Part shown: piece after piece, positions 6,718-7,141 of the stretch | Numbering within the stretch: position 1 is the first letter of the stretch | How the letters are laid out: each line of letters begins with the position of its first letter | Source: Bacteroidota bacterium | Lineage (GTDB): Bacteria; Bacteroidota; Bacteroidia; Flavobacteriales; Flavobacteriaceae | Direction of reading: 5' to 3' | Assembly (NCBI GenBank): GCA_024278565.1 | Contig: JAJRSY010000092.1 | Location: 1-7,141 of the forward strand | Length of the DNA stretch: 7,141 nucleotides | Position numbers and translations under genes: made by a program | The notes under the pieces: model-generated | Databases searched by the model: none | What the model was told of the DNA's origin: nothing | Seen by the model: the letters and a program-made list of their open reading frames with translations, nothing else

Positions 6718-7141
6718 ACTAACAGACGAGCTTTTAGTAGAAATCGAACAGTTGATCGAAGACCAAAAGGATTCCACTTTGGAAAACCTTTTGGCTGAGG
6801 TGCATTATGCTGATGTAGCAGAGATTATAGACGAACTCCATGAAGATAAGGCCACCTATCTGATAAAGCTTCTTGATAGCGATAAAACCTCTGATGTGCT
6901 TACTGAGTTGGACGATGATGTTCGAGAGGCTATTTTGGGCAATCTTTCAACAAAGGAAATTGCAGAGGAACTGGAAGAACTCGATACCGATGATGCCGCT
7001 GATATAATTGCGGAGCTTCCCGAGGAAATTGTTGAAGAGGTCATTTCTGAAATCGAAGATCGAGAACATGCCAAGGATATTGTGGACCTATTGCGCTATG
7101 ATGAACACTCGGCTGGGGGGCTTATGGCTAAAGAATTGGTG
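6704..7141 (+). CDS. mgtE: Magnesium channel MgtE, 5' part (cut by window end)
   Basis: The visible 146 codons encode the cytosolic N domain of an MgtE Mg2+ channel, an acidic helical superhelix with recurring units such as ADVAEIIDELHEDKA, LDTDDAADIIAELPEE and VISEIEDREHAKDIVDLL. It then enters the linker to the first CBS domain with YDEHSAGGLMAKELV, matching the family's (E/H)xAGGLM signature. The full protein would be about 450 residues, with two CBS domains and a five-helix pore in the inner membrane; Mg2+ binding to the N and CBS domains closes the channel. The ATG at 6704 lies within the last codons of rsmA (14-bp overlap in another frame), so the two are probably translationally coupled. 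No frameshift is seen up to the window edge. Confidence 0.95.
   Translation, partial: MTPFKLTDELLVEIEQLIEDQKDSTLENLLAEVHYADVAEIIDELHEDKATYLIKLLDSDKTSDVLTELDDDVREAILGNLSTKEIAEELEELDTDDAADIIAELPEEIVEEVISEIEDREHAKDIVDLLRYDEHSAGGLMAKELV

Noticed and set aside
6414..7074. Serine-rich minus-strand frames opposite rsmA and mgtE
   Set aside because: They are antisense shadows of strongly supported genes; the Ser runs mirror Glu/Asp codons of MgtE.

Overview
The window looks like part of a Bacteroidetes chromosome, most likely a marine member of the Flavobacteriaceae. The reasons are the moderate-to-low GC content, near-absence of Shine-Dalgarno sequences, start regions with TAnnTTTG-type -7 boxes, and the gene set serS, TPR protein, DUF4286 protein, rsmA, mgtE. 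That order is familiar from flavobacterial genomes, as I recall it. No search could be run.

Left part (1-1111). An AT-rich stretch carries the C-terminal part of an SdpB-family membrane protein. Its upstream coding sequence is missing or broken. An intact DUF1648 (SdpI-like) membrane protein overlaps its end by 19 bp. These look like remains of an Sdp-type toxin/immunity locus. A roughly 190-bp block of clearly higher GC follows, with two tight inverted repeats and no recognisable product. It separates the Sdp remains from serS.

Central and right housekeeping parts. serS (seryl-tRNA synthetase, complete) has a plausible flavobacterial promoter directly in front. It is followed by a 594-residue exported TPR-repeat protein of unknown role. 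Further right, a DUF4286 protein, rsmA (16S rRNA dimethyladenosine transferase) and mgtE (Mg2+ channel, cut by the window end) form a tight co-directional unit, with a 4-bp gap and then a 14-bp overlap.

Inserted pair (4500-5380, minus strand). Between the TPR gene and the DUF4286 gene lie two small AT-rich genes on the opposite strand. They are translationally coupled by a TGATG overlap. The second encodes a small protein whose middle resembles the RelE/HigB toxin fold, and the first encodes a helix-rich acidic/basic protein with no recognised domain. This looks like an accessory toxin-antitoxin-like or defence module that I cannot assign to a named family. It is the best candidate here for something undescribed.

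Overall, a conserved translation and ion-transport neighbourhood is flanked or interrupted at two points by accessory material: the Sdp remains before serS and the minus-strand pair after the TPR gene.
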